A stretch of 50,174 nucleotides of DNA, taken from positions 1-50,174 of the forward strand of contig NZ_JAJSOH010000043.1 in assembly GCF_021277265.1 (NCBI RefSeq), given 5' to 3'. A program made the translations under genes and the position numbers. The notes under the pieces were generated by a model, which made no database searches, was not told where the DNA came from, and worked only from the letters and a program-made list of their open reading frames with translations. Shown here in pieces: positions 16,708-24,230 of this stretch; position 1 is the stretch's first letter, and each line of letters begins with the position of its first letter. This DNA is from Kineosporia rhizophila (GTDB taxonomy: Bacteria; Actinomycetota; Actinomycetes; Actinomycetales; Kineosporiaceae).

Positions 16708-17195
16708 TAGCTGGCCTGAGCGCGACGGGCGGGGGCGGCTGCGCGGCCGCCCAGTCGCTGCGTCAGCTCGTCCAGGCGTGCGGTGACACGGTCCACCTGA
16801 TCCAGCACCGCGGCAGCCTGCGGCGCGAGCTCACCTGTCGAGTTCCAAGCTGCCGCCAACTGGTTCAGGTTCGTGGCGGCGCCTCTCAGCAGGCGATGTG
16901 CGGCCACGAATTCGGCGGTCAGGGCGTGGCGTTCGGGGGCGCTCATCGTGGATACAGAGATACCGCCATGGGTGTGCTCACCGGTGTTCGGGGACAAGTT
17001 CGCCAGGCCGGCGGCCACGAGCCAAGCCGGGATCGACAGTCCCGTGGCGGCTGCTCGGGCGGAGATCTGGGTGTGCTCCTGCTCGGTCATTTTGACCAGA
17101 GCACTCCGTTGCCGGCCCCCCGGTGCCCGGCGCTGGCGACGTCCGCGACGCGCGCTGGACCGGTCGTGTGCCTGGTCCTCGGTCGTGGTAATCAC
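16707..17195 (-). CDS. MobC-like relaxosome protein
   Basis: 162 aa. An Arg-rich N-terminus is followed by a ribbon-helix-helix-like segment (VKMTEQEHTQISARAAATGLS at about residues 34-54) and SIPAWLVAAGL, then the C-terminal MobC block (HRLLRGAATNLNQLAAAWN, then DQVDRVTARLDELTQRLG). MobC proteins bind and melt oriT and help the relaxase reach the nick site. It directly precedes the relaxase gene with overlapping stop/start, which is the standard arrangement. It begins next to the candidate oriT. Confidence 0.85.
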   Translation of the reverse strand: MITTTEDQAHDRSSARRGRRQRRAPGGRQRSALVKMTEQEHTQISARAAATGLSIPAWLVAAGLANLSPNTGEHTHGGISVSTMSAPERHALTAEFVAAHRLLRGAATNLNQLAAAWNSTGELAPQAAAVLDQVDRVTARLDELTQRLGGRAAAPARRAQAS

Positions 17196-17336
17196 CTCCC
17201 AGCGGAGCGCCCGACATGTCCCATCGTCGGATAGATCGCGAGGCGAAGCCAGCGATCAGATATCTGTTCTCCTACCTTGCTCCGCCGGAGGCCGCGTTTT
17301 TGGGCCCGGGGACGGCCGGCCTGGGGGACGACAAAA
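17196..17336. other. Candidate origin of transfer (oriT)
   Basis: This non-coding gap sits immediately upstream of mobC-relaxase, where oriT normally lies. It contains short inverted repeats: GATCGC (17234-17239) with GCGATC (17252-17257), the palindrome CAGATATCTG (17257-17266), and CTCCG-C-CGGAG (17280-17290). A C/T-rich stretch between them (about 17267-17280) could hold the nick site. No known nick consensus was recognised, so the exact nick is unknown. Confidence 0.5.
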
Positions 17337-17378
17337 TGCAGCGAGGGAGATGCCGCTTTCGGCGTCTCCCTCGCTGCA
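17337..17378 (-). terminator. Strong rho-independent terminator
   Basis: Perfect 14-bp arms (17337-17350, 17365-17378), with a further wobble pair and four inner pairs, enclose a CTTT loop. On the minus strand it is followed directly by TTTTG. It closes the cassette gene at 17428-17694 and isolates oriT. Confidence 0.85.
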
Positions 17379-17386
17379 TGAACGAC

Positions 17387-17417
17387 CCGGGCGGCCGGCG
17401 GTAAGCCGGCCGCCCGG
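17387..17417 (-). terminator. First of two tandem terminator hairpins
   Basis: 13-bp perfect arms (17387-17399 and 17405-17417) with a 5-base loop, beginning 10 bases after the stop codon of the cassette gene. Very GC-rich and without its own T-run; the next hairpin supplies one. Confidence 0.65.
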
Positions 17418-17427
17418 TGTCTGCTCG

Positions 17428-17694
17428 TCACGATGCCGGGGGCCTCCATGAGCGCATGAACTCGACGTCGTGGGGGATTTTCCGCACACGCAGCCACGCG
17501 ATGATCTGGTCCATGCTGCGGGTACGGGTGTGCATCGCTTGGCTGAGCTCTACGTCGGCCAGGGGCGTGCCCTGGAAAGGGCCGAGATCCTTCCGGCCGG
17601 GGCCGACGAATTCGGACAGTTCGTTGAACGTGGTCTCGTCGATGCCGAGCGCCAGGACGCTGGACTCCGTAGTCACGTAGGGGATCTGAGCCAT
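17428..17694 (-). CDS. Leading-region cassette A: small protein of unknown function
   Basis: 88 aa from ATG 17694 (GAAAGG ribosome site about 10 bases upstream); an in-frame extension to 17757 is rejected because it starts inside the conserved 5'-UTR hairpin. The protein (MAQIPYVTTESSVLALGID, ending FMRSWRPPAS) has no signal peptide or membrane segment and a mixed alpha/beta look. I do not recognise it. It is the oriT-proximal gene of the leftward cassette array, with its own promoter/leader module A and tandem terminators. By position it would be the first gene to enter a recipient (if the leading strand runs this way), so an anti-defence role is a hypothesis. Confidence 0.7.
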   Translation of the reverse strand: MAQIPYVTTESSVLALGIDETTFNELSEFVGPGRKDLGPFQGTPLADVELSQAMHTRTRSMDQIIAWLRVRKIPHDVEFMRSWRPPAS

Positions 17695-17736
17695 GGGTGT
17701 ATGGCCTTTCGTTGGTTGATTCGGGGCTTCGTCTCC

Positions 17737-17793
17737 CGGAGCTGCAACTCCGTTCAACGGATCTATTATGGCTTATTCAACGTGTGTCTGCAA
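17737..17793 (-). promoter_or_regulatory. Promoter/leader module A
   Basis: Minus strand: -35 TTGCAG (17788-17793), 17 bp, -10 CATAAT (17765-17770), then a 5'-UTR hairpin CGGAG-TTGCAG-CTCCG (17737-17752). The -35/-10 segment overlaps the 3' end of the upstream gene (17773-18252). Confidence 0.8.
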
Positions 17794-18252
17794 TTTCTCC
17801 GCGCCAGGGCCTGGGGCGCTGGCTGGCCCTAGGCCGGCCAGGAGGGGGCGCGGGCCGGCGGGGTAGGCGATGAAGACGGCGAGCAGTGCGCCGGTCACCT
17901 GCGAGGTGATGCCGACGAGGTGGCGTGGGACCCGGAGCAGTCCGGGGCGCGTGCCGAATCGGTGGGGCGTTGCTGGGTACAGGTGGTGGCCAGCGCTGTA
18001 GTAGAGCTGCCCTTCGGGCTGGGGCACGAAGGGGGGCGGCTCAGCCTCCATGCTGTGCAGGTATGCGCTGTCAATGATGCGGATCTGGGATTCGCTGACG
18101 TAGACGAACTGGGCCAGGGTCTGGGTGCCGTCGGGGAATTCTTCGTGATCGGCGATGTCCCAGAACTGGTCGTCGGTGAGAGGTCCGAGGTAGCCGGGGT
18201 GGGCAAGGGGTGGGGTGGGAAACTGTCGGCTGGTGGGGGTGTGCTCGGTCAT
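17773..18252 (-). CDS. Leading-region protein of unknown function
   Basis: 159 aa from ATG 18252, downstream of a CCAACCGGGAG leader; the open extension to 18342 has no support. The N-terminal part (LTDDQFWDIADHEEFPDG, then TLAQFVYVSESQIRIIDSAYLH) looks like a soluble domain. The C-terminal part includes a hydrophobic stretch (ITSQVTGALLAVFIAYPAG) that may be a membrane or core segment. Not recognised. It has no copy of the promoter/leader module of its own, although its leader keeps the CCAACC element, so it may be read from module B by partial readthrough through a strong hairpin, or from an unseen promoter. Confidence 0.65.
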   Translation of the reverse strand: MTEHTPTSRQFPTPPLAHPGYLGPLTDDQFWDIADHEEFPDGTQTLAQFVYVSESQIRIIDSAYLHSMEAEPPPFVPQPEGQLYYSAGHHLYPATPHRFGTRPGLLRVPRHLVGITSQVTGALLAVFIAYPAGPRPLLAGLGPASAPGPGAEKLQTHVE

Positions 18253-18447
18253 CGTGGAAGGCTCCCGGTTGGTTCGGCGGTGGGTTTTGGTTCTCGTCTT
18301 GGGTCGGAGTGCGGTGAGGCCGGCGCTTTCCCGGCCGCGCACGGGGCCGAGAAAATACTGCGGCGGCGTAGCCGTCTCCGCTGGCGACTAGGCCGGGTGC
18401 TGCGGGCGGCGTCCGGGCCTGCGCGCTGGGCGGGATGTTCCTGCGCG

Positions 18448-18480
18448 GTCGGTGCCCGGCCGCTGGGGCCGGGCACCGAC
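18448..18480 (-). terminator. Terminator hairpin after the 18504-19226 gene
   Basis: 14-bp perfect arms (18448-18461 and 18467-18480), 5-base loop, with further outer GCGC pairing. Starts about 24 bases past the stop codon. No T-run. Confidence 0.65.
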
Positions 18481-18503
18481 TGCGCGGGAGAGTGCGGGGC
18501 GGG

Positions 18504-19226
18504 TTAGGAGGCGACGCTCCGGGCCGGGACAGCTGAGGGCTTGTGCAGGTATCCGGCCGTGATGCGGTCGGCTACGGCGTCGCACTCGCCGGACATGGCG
18601 CCGAGGAAGAATGAGGCCAACCCCTGCGGGCGGAGCGGTTCGGGGCGGGCCAGCAACGCGGCGACGTGGCGGAGGGTCTCGATGACCGGCATCACCTCGT
18701 CGATGTCGGGGTATGTCCAGAGGGCGCCGCATCCGGCGCACTCGGTCTCCAGAACGAGGCGGTACCCGTTGAATCGCTGGGCTGCGATGGTGACGGGCCA
18801 CAGGAGGGCGGGGGGCGTTTGGTACCGCACGATTTGCGGAGTGCCGGGCGACTCCACGGGGCGTAGCTCGGTGTCCCGGCCGATCAGGCGGGTGGCCTCG
18901 GGCGAGACCGGGCATGGCACGGTGACTGACCAGTTCCGCTCTTCGTTCGTGACCTGAACGCTGTTGTGCATGACCCCGGGCGGGATCGGCAGGCCGGGGA
19001 TGTGCCAGCGACGCTCGGCCGTGAGGAACTGGCCGGGTGCGATGCCGTCCTCATCGGGGTAGGGAAAACGCCAGTGGAAGCTTTCGGGCTGGATGAGGGC
19101 GGTTGTGTCGTTGGGCTGGCGGGTCTCGATGAGGTGGGTCTGGTCGTAACGGATCTGGGTGAGCTGGCTAGCGGTGCCGAGCTGAACCGGCTCGCCGGTC
19201 GCCTTGATGAATGCCTGCTGGATCAC
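18504..19226 (-). CDS. Leading-region cassette B: 240-aa protein of unknown function
   Basis: Starts with GTG 19226, behind GAGAAAGG and the conserved leader; the open frame to 19280 begins inside the leader hairpin and is rejected. Beginning IQQAFIKATGEPVQLGTASQ, it has a Trp/Pro-rich middle (SFHWRFPYPDEDG) and one CAGC pair (ETECAGCGALWTYPD) that is not enough for a zinc site on its own. No signal or membrane segments. Not recognised. It is transcribed from module B and closed by a strong hairpin, a single-gene unit in the array. Confidence 0.7.
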   Translation of the reverse strand: MIQQAFIKATGEPVQLGTASQLTQIRYDQTHLIETRQPNDTTALIQPESFHWRFPYPDEDGIAPGQFLTAERRWHIPGLPIPPGVMHNSVQVTNEERNWSVTVPCPVSPEATRLIGRDTELRPVESPGTPQIVRYQTPPALLWPVTIAAQRFNGYRLVLETECAGCGALWTYPDIDEVMPVIETLRHVAALLARPEPLRPQGLASFFLGAMSGECDAVADRITAGYLHKPSAVPARSVAS

Positions 19227-19269
19227 GGGTCTAGGACCTTTCTCGGTTGGTGTTTCGGGGCGTATCTCC

Positions 19270-19326
19270 CGGAGCTGCAACTCCGTTCAATGTGTCTATT
19301 ATGGCTTATTCTTCGTGCTGGGTCAA
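19270..19326 (-). promoter_or_regulatory. Promoter/leader module B
   Basis: -35 TTGACC (19321-19326), 17 bp, -10 CATAAT (19298-19303), leader hairpin CGGAG-TTGCAG-CTCCG (19270-19285), followed by CACCAACC and the ribosome site. Confidence 0.85.
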
Positions 19327-19427
19327 TTCTTTTTATGCCTGAGCGATGATGTCTGGACATCTATCGGGGCGGGCATTTCCGGCGCGCACTTGAAGTTCGC
19401 GCGGGATGCGCGTTGCTGAACGGCGGT

Positions 19428-19460
19428 GCCCCGGGGCCGCATTGTGGCTGACCCCGGGGC
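19428..19460 (-). terminator. Hairpin after the ArdC-like gene
   Basis: GCCCCGGGG (19428-19436) and its complement (19452-19460) with a 15-base loop, just past the stop codon at 19477. Confidence 0.5.
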
Positions 19461-19476
19461 GTCCGAGCTGGGTGAC

Positions 19477-20502
19477 TCAGGGCTGGCCGGTCATGGCTTC
19501 TTCAGGTGCGGGGGGCACGTCGTCGGCGCTGCTGGCGTCCTGCTCGTCGGCGGTGAGGGTGCCCTCTACGTGGGCGATGATCCGCCGGGCGGTGTCCATG
19601 ATCCGGGTGCCGGACGTAATGAGGGCGTCGGGGTTCTTCTGGCTCCATCCGGCGACGTAACCGGCGGACGTGGCTCCCATGTCGATACCGAAGTGACAGG
19701 CCACGACATAGGCGGTGCCTTCGGCCTCCACTTCGGCAGTGCCCCGGTGCTCGGCGTAGTCGTAGGCGGGGCGCCCGTCCTCGTCGGTGCCGGTGTGCAG
19801 CAGCATGTGGGCGATCTCGTGGAAGATGATCGCTGCCGCGCGGGCGGTGTGCTCGTACTGGCTGTCAATGACGATGGACTTCGTGGCGGGATCGGTCAGC
19901 CCCTCAGCGCCGCCAGGGATCGGCTCGAACCGCAGGGTGTAGCCGTTGGCCTGGATCATTGCCTGCAGGCTGGCGGGCATCTGCTCGGCCACGTCGCCAG
20001 TGATCTTGCCTAGGGCGAGCGCCTGCGTGGGGTCCTGGGGAACGCTGTCGGGGTCGCTGACCTGCTGGACGTCAAAGACACTGGCGAGCGTGAATCCCCG
20101 GATACGTTCGCGGCGCGTGCCGGGCTCGTAGCCGGGCTCGCCCTCCCTGATGACGGTCCTCAGCGGGGCAAAGATCTTGAGGGCTTTCTCTCCCTTCCGG
20201 ACTGGATGCTGCAGTTCCCGCCAGAGCCCGAAACCCCCAACGCGCGTCAGCGGCTGCATGCCGCGTTCGATCTGCTGAGCCCAAAGGAGAATCTGATTGC
20301 TGAAGGAGTAGCGGTGAAAGCGGGCACCGAATGCAAGATAAGCCTTCCATTCCTGGCTGCTGGTGATGCTCCCTACCATCTCCATCAGCTGCTCATGTGC
20401 CTTCTCGATCGCCTGCTGTCGCCGTTCGTTTGCGGCCTCCTTCTCGGCCGGGGTCATCGCCGACTTGGTCGATGTGCGCTTCTGGGGCTTCCTGGTGCCC
20501 AT
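19477..20502 (-). CDS. ardC: ArdC-like anti-restriction protein
   Basis: 341 aa, ATG 20502 with GGAGAA upstream. After a charged helical N-terminus (about 1-50), residues ~50-130 match the ArdC N-terminal ssDNA-binding domain (WKAYLAFGARFHRYSFSNQILLWAQQ split as seen, then LTRVGGFGLWRELQHPVRKG and GEKALKIFAP). Residues ~190-300 form an M78/ImmA-IrrE-type metallopeptidase-like domain with the zinc motif HEIAHMLLH and the later EAEGTAYVVACHFGI. ArdC proteins bind single-stranded DNA and protect incoming plasmid DNA from restriction in the recipient. Its place in the oriT-proximal array, with module C, is the strongest evidence for a leading-region anti-defence island. The symbol is a family-level assignment. 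Confidence 0.85.
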   Translation of the reverse strand: MGTRKPQKRTSTKSAMTPAEKEAANERRQQAIEKAHEQLMEMVGSITSSQEWKAYLAFGARFHRYSFSNQILLWAQQIERGMQPLTRVGGFGLWRELQHPVRKGEKALKIFAPLRTVIREGEPGYEPGTRRERIRGFTLASVFDVQQVSDPDSVPQDPTQALALGKITGDVAEQMPASLQAMIQANGYTLRFEPIPGGAEGLTDPATKSIVIDSQYEHTARAAAIIFHEIAHMLLHTGTDEDGRPAYDYAEHRGTAEVEAEGTAYVVACHFGIDMGATSAGYVAGWSQKNPDALITSGTRIMDTARRIIAHVEGTLTADEQDASSADDVPPAPEEAMTGQP

Positions 20503-20539
20503 GACGGGTTCTCCTTGGTTGGTATCTCGGGGCGCGGGC

Positions 20540-20595
20540 GAAGCTGCAACTTCATCCGAAATTGCTTTTATGGCTTATTTTCTGGGCGCTGGGCT
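20540..20595 (-). promoter_or_regulatory. Promoter/leader module C (divergent)
   Basis: -10 CATAAA (20567-20572), weak -35 17 bp upstream (AGCCCA, 20590-20595), hairpin GAAG-TTGCAG-CTTC (20540-20553). The second base pair is A-T instead of G-C, a compensatory change relative to modules A, B, D, E, G and H. Confidence 0.75.
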
Positions 20596-20604
20596 CCCGG
20601 GGGG

Positions 20605-20644
20605 CCGGGTTGGTGTGCGCCTAACGGGGCGCACACCAACCCGG
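20605..20644 (-). terminator. Terminator of cassette D gene
   Basis: 17-bp perfect arms (20605-20621 and 20628-20644) with a 6-base loop, starting 7 bases after the stop codon and ending 10 bases before module C. Confidence 0.75.
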
Positions 20645-20651
20645 GCGGAGG

Positions 20652-21065
20652 TCAGTCGGCCCAGAGGACTGCCCGATCGAGATCGGGATAGATCTGGAGG
20701 GCGACGGCGGACACCGGTTCGGGGATGCTGGCGGGCCGGGTGTGCGTTCCGCCGAGGAAGAGCACGGATCCGCGTAGGTTCACGGACGTGGGGGCGCCGA
20801 TGTTTTCGGCCAGGTAGTCAGCGGCGAAGTTCAGGGGTGCGCCGAACCGGCCTGCCTCGGCATCGGTGTAGATCACCCACGGCGCGCCTTCGTGCTGGCC
20901 CAGGATCGCCGTTACCGTCTGGGCGTTGAGCACTCGGCTCACGGCCGTAGGCCCGGCGAGCGCCACAGGCGCGTGAAACGCGTGCCGGGTCTGGTGGCGG
21001 CCGTCTTCGGCGACGATCCGGCTTTCGGGGGCGAACAGCAGACCCGAGATGCTGGCGTTGGTCAT
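20652..21065 (-). CDS. Leading-region cassette D: 137-aa protein of unknown function
   Basis: ATG 21065 with AAGGAG upstream. A soluble acidic protein beginning MTNASISGLLFAPESRIVAE, with APWVIYTDAEAGRFGAPLNF and ALQIYPDLDRAVLWAD at the end. The repeated short hydrophobic strands suggest a beta-rich fold. No motif that I know. It is a single-gene cassette: module D in front and a 17-bp terminator behind. A role in protecting the incoming plasmid is inferred from position only. Confidence 0.7.
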   Translation of the reverse strand: MTNASISGLLFAPESRIVAEDGRHQTRHAFHAPVALAGPTAVSRVLNAQTVTAILGQHEGAPWVIYTDAEAGRFGAPLNFAADYLAENIGAPTSVNLRGSVLFLGGTHTRPASIPEPVSAVALQIYPDLDRAVLWAD

Positions 21066-21103
21066 CTTGTAACTCCTTGCGGTCGGTGTTCGGGGCGTAT
21101 CCG

Positions 21104-21161
21104 GCAGAGCTGCAACTCCGCCCGATGTGTCTATTATGGCTTATTCGTGCTCACGAGGCAA
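21104..21161 (-). promoter_or_regulatory. Promoter/leader module D
   Basis: -35 TTGCCT (21156-21161), 17 bp, -10 CATAAT (21133-21138), hairpin GCGGAG-TTGCAG-CTCTGC (21104-21121) including one G-T pair, which would be a G-U pair in RNA. Confidence 0.8.
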
Positions 21162-21189
21162 GGGTTTCTTAGTCAAATTGACTGTTGCA

Positions 21190-21590
21190 TAGGTTTTTTC
21201 GGGACTCATTGTTGTTTGGGTCGGGGTGTGGGGCGGAGCCCCGCGGACTTGTGATCGCCCGTAGGGCGATGCGTGTCCTGAGGGTGAGCAGGTGGTGGGG
21301 CCTGAGGGGTCTCACCGTCGTCCGGGCGGGAGACGGTTTTGCCGTGGTGGGGGCTGCCGGTGATGGGCGGGCCCTGGGAGGTCTTCGGTGCTCTTGCGAA
21401 GACCTTCTAGGGTGCCCTTCGCCGGTGGCCCCCACCACGGCATGGTCTTTGGCCCGGGCGACGGTGAGAGCCTTGCTGCGGGCGAGTCCCGGGCTCGTAG
21501 CGATGGCCGAGATGTGCGCTGGTGCCGGCCTGCACGGTCGTGGACGGTAGTGGATCTGGCGGCGCAGCCGGCCGATCTCTGACAGGTTTC
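21190..21590. repeat. 400-bp repeat, copy 1, containing nested double hairpin 1
   Basis: About 400 bp repeated at 25741-26135. It starts with TTTTTCGGGACTCATTG, then small hairpins (GGGGC-GGA-GCCCC; ATCGCCC-GTA-GGGCGAT). The core at 21311-21468 is a nested structure: outer arms 21311-21327 and 21452-21468 (17 bp, one G-T pair), internal loops of 13 and 10 bases, and an inner imperfect stem of about 40 bp (21341-21441) with a loop near 21388-21396. I see no gene between 21066 and 21948. Confidence 0.8.
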
Positions 21591-21662
21591 GGTGGGCTCT
21601 GGCGCATTAGGGATCTGGCCGCTGGTAGTGAGAGGGCTGGACCAGCGCCGGGGGTGAGCGAA

Positions 21663-21732
21663 GCAGGCAGCCCCCTTGCTTGTCGGGGCTTCCTGCGTAG
21701 TAGCGGTGGGTGAGTCCGCCGCTCGGCGTTGA
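21663..21732. repeat. 70-bp repeat with GCAGG...CCTGC hairpin, copy 1
   Basis: GCAGGCAGCCCCC, a short loop and its near-complement (21663-21696), followed by a conserved tail ending CCGCTCGGCGT. It recurs at 31966-32035, also downstream of a nested hairpin element. Confidence 0.7.
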
Positions 21733-21901
21733 TCCGATTTGGGTTCTTCGCTTTTGGGGGGATAGTGCGGCCGGCCCGACGTGTGCGGGGGGCCTTCGGG
21801 TTCTTCCTGTAGGGCCGCTGCGGCGGATTCCCGCGATCGAAACGCCCTCGGCATCCGGAACGCGTCGTTGGCGCTGGATAAGGCTGCGCCGTGTCTTGTT
21901 G

Positions 21902-21935
21902 CCCGGTGGCTGGACCTGGCGGTCCGGCCACCGGG
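21902..21935 (-). terminator. Terminator of cassette E gene
   Basis: CCCGGTGGC (21902-21910) pairs with 21927-21935; inside it GGACC pairs with GGTCC around a TGGC loop. It begins 14 bases after the stop codon. Confidence 0.65.
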
Positions 21936-21948
21936 GCCTTGCGTGGGG

Positions 21949-22320
21949 TCAGGCTGGCCAGAGGCGGGCCCAGCCCTCGACGGGTCCGCGTGGACCGACG
22001 TGCTCAACGTAGATGCGCAGGGCTCGCAGCTCGGCCGTGGACTGTGACGGAACGGGGAAGCACGAGAGCTCGCGCTCGATCTCATCGCACAGCCCACGGA
22101 TGCTGTGAGGTTCACCGTCCTGGCCGGGGGGGCCTGAACGGGGGTAGGTGGCTCCGCTGGAGGCCAGGGCGTACAGAGCGCTGCTCTGGCCGTTGTGCCA
22201 GCGGCTGGCCAGGAAGCGTGCGCCGGTGTCGTCGATGGGGTTTCCGGTGCGCAGGATCTCGGAGACCTTGGCGTCGTCTCCGGGCTGCTCGTCGTAGATC
22301 TCGACGTCGGCGTTGCTCAT
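21949..22320 (-). CDS. Leading-region cassette E: 123-aa acidic protein of unknown function
   Basis: ATG 22320 behind GAGGGAGAA; the frame open to 22383 starts inside the leader hairpin and is rejected. The protein (MSNADVEIYDEQPGDDAKVSE at the N-terminus) is acidic, with a helical C-terminal part (IRGLCDEIERELSCF, TAELRALRIYVEHVG). Small acidic proteins are common among anti-restriction and anti-CRISPR DNA mimics, but there is no motif to prove it. Module E precedes it and a two-tier hairpin follows. Confidence 0.7.
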   Translation of the reverse strand: MSNADVEIYDEQPGDDAKVSEILRTGNPIDDTGARFLASRWHNGQSSALYALASSGATYPRSGPPGQDGEPHSIRGLCDEIERELSCFPVPSQSTAELRALRIYVEHVGPRGPVEGWARLWPA

Positions 22321-22362
22321 CGGGGTGTTCTCCCTCGGGTTGGGTTTGCGGGGCGTATCGTC

Positions 22363-22419
22363 CGGAGCTGCAACTCCGTTCAATATGTCTATTATGGCTT
22401 ATTTTGGGTAAGGGGTCAA
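22363..22419 (-). promoter_or_regulatory. Promoter/leader module E
   Basis: -35 TTGACC (22414-22419), 17 bp, -10 CATAAT (22391-22396), hairpin CGGAG-TTGCAG-CTCCG (22363-22378). Confidence 0.85.
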
Positions 22420-22596
22420 GGTGGGCGTGAGCGTCTGAGGCCTTGGCGGGTTAATCCGCGGGGCGTGTATGGGTTCTCGGTGCATGGGTTTTGGTGCATG
22501 CGCTACCTGATGGCGGACCGCTTGCTCGTGCCCAAGTCCCTGAGCAGGCGTCGTGTGCCCTCGGACGCTGGGAGCGCTGTGGGGTGGCAGCGATGA

Positions 22597-23427
22597 TCAG
22601 TCGTGCGGGTTCTGGCGTGCGGCGGTGAGGATGTTGGCCCAGGTGCCGGGACTGGTGGGCGGGTGTTGCTCGGCGAGGCGCTTGGGTAGGTCGGGGTGCT
22701 GGTCGGGTGGTGTGTCAGTGAGGGCCTGTCGGGCGATGGCTAGGCGGGAGTCTCCGGTGTAGTGAGGGTAGGAACGGATGTTCTCGGTGGGCTGGTTGTT
22801 CTTGCTGGTGCCGGGGTTCCCGCGGCGTCCGGCGGGGCGGGGGTTGTCCATGTAGTCCCAGACGTCTCCGCGGCGGTAGTAGTCGCGGGTGCGGCCGCTG
22901 GGCAGCAGGTCTTGTTCCACGGGCGCGGGGAAGCCCAGAGGTGGTCGTTTCTTGTATTTTGTGATGTTTGCGGGCTCTTTGCCCAGGACACGGGCAACTT
23001 CGGCAAGGGTGATGCGGTCGTCGGGGTTGCCGGTGCGGTTGGTTTTGGAGCCGGCACCGGCCGCAGTGCGTGTGCGGTGCCAGGACAGGTACTCCTGCGT
23101 TTCGTAGTAGTTGTTACCACGCAGCTTCTTTCGTGGCTTCGGGTGGTCCGGTTCAGTGGCGAGATCGCGCAGGTAGCTGACGCTTCGGCCGACGTGCTCG
23201 GCGAGCTGGGTAAGAGTGGCCAGACCAGAGGTGTCGTTGTAGTCGTTCCACCAGGTGTCGAACGTCTCGGCGTCCCAGGCCAGCGCGTGCCCGCGTCTGC
23301 TGGATGCTTCGGGGTGACCGGAGGTTTCGCGCGTGACGTAGAGGTCCTCTAGGTAACTCATGGACAGGCCGGTGCGTTGGACGAGTTCGTCGCGGGTATA
23401 GGTGGGCCGGTCGTCCTGGTGGGTCAT
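22597..23427 (-). CDS. Protein with three tandem helix-turn-helix (MerR/excisionase-like) domains
   Basis: 276 aa from ATG 23427; the longer frame to 23652 has no coding look upstream. Three similar HTH units are visible: YTRDELVQRTGLSMSYLEDL at about residues 10-29, ATLTQLAEHVGRSVSYLRDL at about 70-90, and ITLAEVARVLGKEPANITKY at about 140-160, each followed by a basic/Trp-Tyr wing. A C-terminal helical region ends TWANILTAARQNPHD. Three DNA-binding units in one chain are unusual and suggest recognition of a repeated or extended site. It carries no copy of the leader module, so it could be the regulator of the cassette modules. This is inference; it could also be an excisionase-type architectural protein. 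Confidence 0.75.
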   Translation of the reverse strand: MTHQDDRPTYTRDELVQRTGLSMSYLEDLYVTRETSGHPEASSRRGHALAWDAETFDTWWNDYNDTSGLATLTQLAEHVGRSVSYLRDLATEPDHPKPRKKLRGNNYYETQEYLSWHRTRTAAGAGSKTNRTGNPDDRITLAEVARVLGKEPANITKYKKRPPLGFPAPVEQDLLPSGRTRDYYRRGDVWDYMDNPRPAGRRGNPGTSKNNQPTENIRSYPHYTGDSRLAIARQALTDTPPDQHPDLPKRLAEQHPPTSPGTWANILTAARQNPHD

Positions 23428-23993
23428 GGTGCTGGATTTTGGCAGACTGCCGGTGCGGTGGGCGTGCGGGCGGTCTGTTCGAACGGTCCGTTGTGTCTGG
23501 TGGGGTGGGAACCTGTCGGAGATCGGGATCGCGGCCTGCCTCGTCGTCACCGCTGGCAGCGATGATGGGGCAGGCGACGGGCGAGGTTCACGGTTCGCTA
23601 GATGCCCTGTCGCTGGGGCCTGGCGAGCACTGTTGCTTGGTAGCGAGATCATGATGTGCGGGCTCCGTGATGGGCAGGTGGGCCGGCGCGGCAGGCCAGG
23701 TGTGCCGGACCGGTAGGAACAGGCGGGTGCTTGGTGGCATGATGGGAGCGTCGTTCACTGGATTACGAGGCCGGTTGGTTGCCTCGGGGCGCTGGTGGAC
23801 GTCATGGGCGGCCGGGCGCCTGCAAGCGCATAACCGGCCGCCCACTTATTTTGCCGTCCTGCCGTGTTCAGCGATCTGAAGTACGGCGGCCCGACGGGGC
23901 CCGATCATCAGCGTGGTGGGGAGCATCGGTACTGGTGGTGTGCATGGCGTCCATCTCTTTATGGGCTGCGCGTGCCGTGACGTGAGGTGGGCG
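23428..23993. other. Gene-poor gap with one large hairpin
   Basis: No convincing gene. A hairpin at 23806-23843 has 10-bp arms (GGGCGGCCGG and complement) and an inner GCGC stem whose hexaloop on the minus strand is TTGCAG, the same loop sequence as in the cassette leaders. Two tiny minus-strand frames overlap here (26 aa at 23846-23926; 28 aa at 23868-23954) without a good ribosome site; neither is called. Confidence 0.4.
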
Positions 23994-24028
23994 TTGGGGG
24001 TGGCCCGGCGTAGCCGGGCTACCCCCAA
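23994..24028 (-). terminator. Terminator closing the ORF-less cassette F
   Basis: 16-bp arms (23994-24009 and 24013-24028, one G-T pair) around a GTA loop. It lies about 180 bases downstream of module F with no gene in between. Confidence 0.7.
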
Positions 24029-24230
24029 CCTGGCGTTGTAGCCATAACAGGGCTGGGACGGGCAGCGGCCGGCGGTGGTGTGCCCGTTCGGCAGTGGACG
24101 CCTGGTGTTGAGTCCCGGCGGAGCCGGGGCCTGTGGCCCGCGGCCCGGGCCCGGGGGCCGCTGGTGGGCGGTCCCCGGGGTGGTTGGTGCTTCCGGGCGC
24201 TTGACTCGAAGCTGCAACTTCAAGCCATGT
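24013..24230 (-). ncRNA. Candidate non-coding RNA from cassette F
   Basis: Module F has a good -35/-10 and the most extended leader hairpin of all eight copies, but the ~180 bases between it and the terminator at 23994-24028 contain no plausible start codon with a ribosome site. The conserved CACCAACC leader element is present, but CCCCGGGG replaces a purine-rich ribosome site. Either the cassette gene was lost, or the transcript works as an RNA. Confidence 0.35.

Noticed and set aside
21312..22115. Leftward open frame of 267 codons, with overlapping frames on both strands
   Set aside because: It runs through the nested hairpin and the 70-bp repeat; open frames on both strands come from GC-rich inverted repeats. 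The real gene here starts at 22320 in another frame.
23846..24223. Leftward 125-codon frame starting in the leader hairpin of module F
   Set aside because: It starts inside the conserved hairpin, has no ribosome site, passes through a strong terminator, and has a Pro/Arg/Thr-rich composition typical of a chance frame.
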